Shown piece after piece: positions 63,264 to 64,000 of a stretch of DNA of 64,000 bases (position 1 is the stretch's first letter; each line of letters begins with the position of its first letter). The DNA lies in assembly GCF_030272615.1 (NCBI RefSeq), contig NC_081405.1:607649677-607713676 (forward strand), given 5' to 3'. Position numbers and translations under genes: made by a program. The notes below the pieces were generated by a model. That model was not told the DNA's origin and made no database searches. It saw nothing but the letters and a program-made list of their open reading frames with translations. The DNA comes from Cryptomeria japonica (lineage: Eukaryota > Streptophyta > Pinopsida > Cupressales > Cupressaceae).

Positions 63264-64000
63264 TGTTGTCTTGATGATGATTGTAATGAATTCATCAGAT
63301 GTTATCATTGATGAAACACATACACACACATATGTTCATATTGTCTACCGGTGTAACTTCATAGTTGTTTACACTTCAACTAGTATGCTAGAGGTTTATA
63401 TCTAACTGGTACTTGGTAACAACTAGTATATGCATGGTGGTAGCCAATGGTTATACATAACTCGACATCAACAAGGAGTATCAAGGCCAACAAAGATTAT
63501 CACAAGAGTATCAAGGATAACGGTTTATATGTTTAACTCCAACTGGTATTGATTGTTCCAACTGGTATTTGCTGATTGTGTGATGAGTTATCACAAGTCG
63601 TGATGAGTTATTCTCACTGACAAGATTTGGCGGTATTTTTGTGATGAATTATTATCATTTGACTAGATACACTACACCTAGGTAATTGTGTTCTGATTTC
63701 TTGAGGCTAACATGAAATCTAAATGTCTATTTATTGACATCACAATTAGTTATTTTTAAATCAGTGAAAGTGATATGTTATGTGTGAAGGCAGAAGTGTT
63801 TAGTCACAAAGTATGTTGGTAAAGAGGAGTTAAGTGCGTAGAACAGAATCTATACAAGCAATTTTTGCTATCACTAGATCACATCACCTGTTGTTTTCTA
63901 ACCACTGCAACAGTCAAATCCCCTAACCAAGTAAACTCTAACAAGCTTCATTGTTCAAATCCTCTAACCAGGTGATCCATTAGTTTGGATTTAAAAATCT
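63264..64000 (+). repeat. 3' LTR, copy B (partial)
   Basis: Identical to 28,573-29,309, including the extra ~27-bp piece (about 63,795) that the 5' LTR lacks. Continues past the window. Confidence 0.9.

Larger units (their letters stand above)
36645..64000 (+). repeat. Large direct duplication, copy B
   Basis: Second copy of 2,623-29,309, still matching at the window end. Its left edge (36,645) is abrupt: 'attattaagttttaaaat' is shared with 2,623, while the sequence before it differs. Because copy A's edge lies within a continuous gypsy-like element, this edge is the real junction. From 49,688 to 64,000 it is identical to 14,997-29,309 as far as I can read. Confidence 0.97.
57011..64000 (+). 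mobile_element. LTR retrotransposon with gag but no polymerase, copy B (cut by window end)
   Basis: Counterpart of 22,320-29,683, identical as far as it goes. 5' LTR 57,011-58,093, primer site 58,096-58,108, gag-like region 58,162-59,325, second ORF region 59,910-62,951, purine tract 63,252-63,262. The 3' LTR starts at 63,264 and is cut at 64,000. All stops and frameshifts are shared with copy A. Confidence 0.9.

Overview
This window looks like nuclear DNA of a seed plant with a large, repeat-filled genome. It is AT-rich, has almost no intact genes, and consists mostly of nested and decayed retrotransposons: Ty1/copia, Ty3/gypsy-like and LINE elements. It also holds a plant-type TIR domain gene and a block of degenerate telomere-like repeats. 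The combination of many old, mutation-riddled LTR elements, interstitial telomere-like DNA and a conifer-like TIR sequence makes a gymnosperm the best guess, but this is inference, not proof.

The dominant structure is a very large direct repeat. Bases 2,623-29,309 (copy A) reappear at 36,645-64,000 (copy B), and copy B runs off the window end. Every major element is therefore present twice. In order these are: a minus-strand gypsy-like LTR and leader; a TIR gene locus; an AT microsatellite; a decayed plus-strand copia element split by a minus-strand LINE with a 16-bp target duplication; a minus-strand copia gag with its primer site and LTR; a gypsy fragment; and a LTR retrotransposon with both LTRs. 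The first ~12.4 kb of the two copies differ by roughly 1-2% plus several indels. From base 14,997 onward I find no difference at all over 14.3 kb.

Unique or single-copy parts are the left end (1-2,622, with a gypsy gag remnant continuous with the copy A LTR) and the spacer 29,310-36,644. The spacer holds a third, shortened copy of the TIR flank (30,055-30,560), a 1.5-kb telomere-like array (30,720-32,260), AT-rich DNA, and a plus-strand LINE remnant with endonuclease and reverse transcriptase pieces (33,560-36,505).

The only plausible host gene is the TIR gene in copy B (38,891-39,796, minus), which can be read as two exons encoding about 196 residues. Copy A has lost its whole first exon by a ~767-bp deletion but keeps promoter and exon 2. 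Everything else is mobile-element DNA; nothing here forms a pathway or operon.
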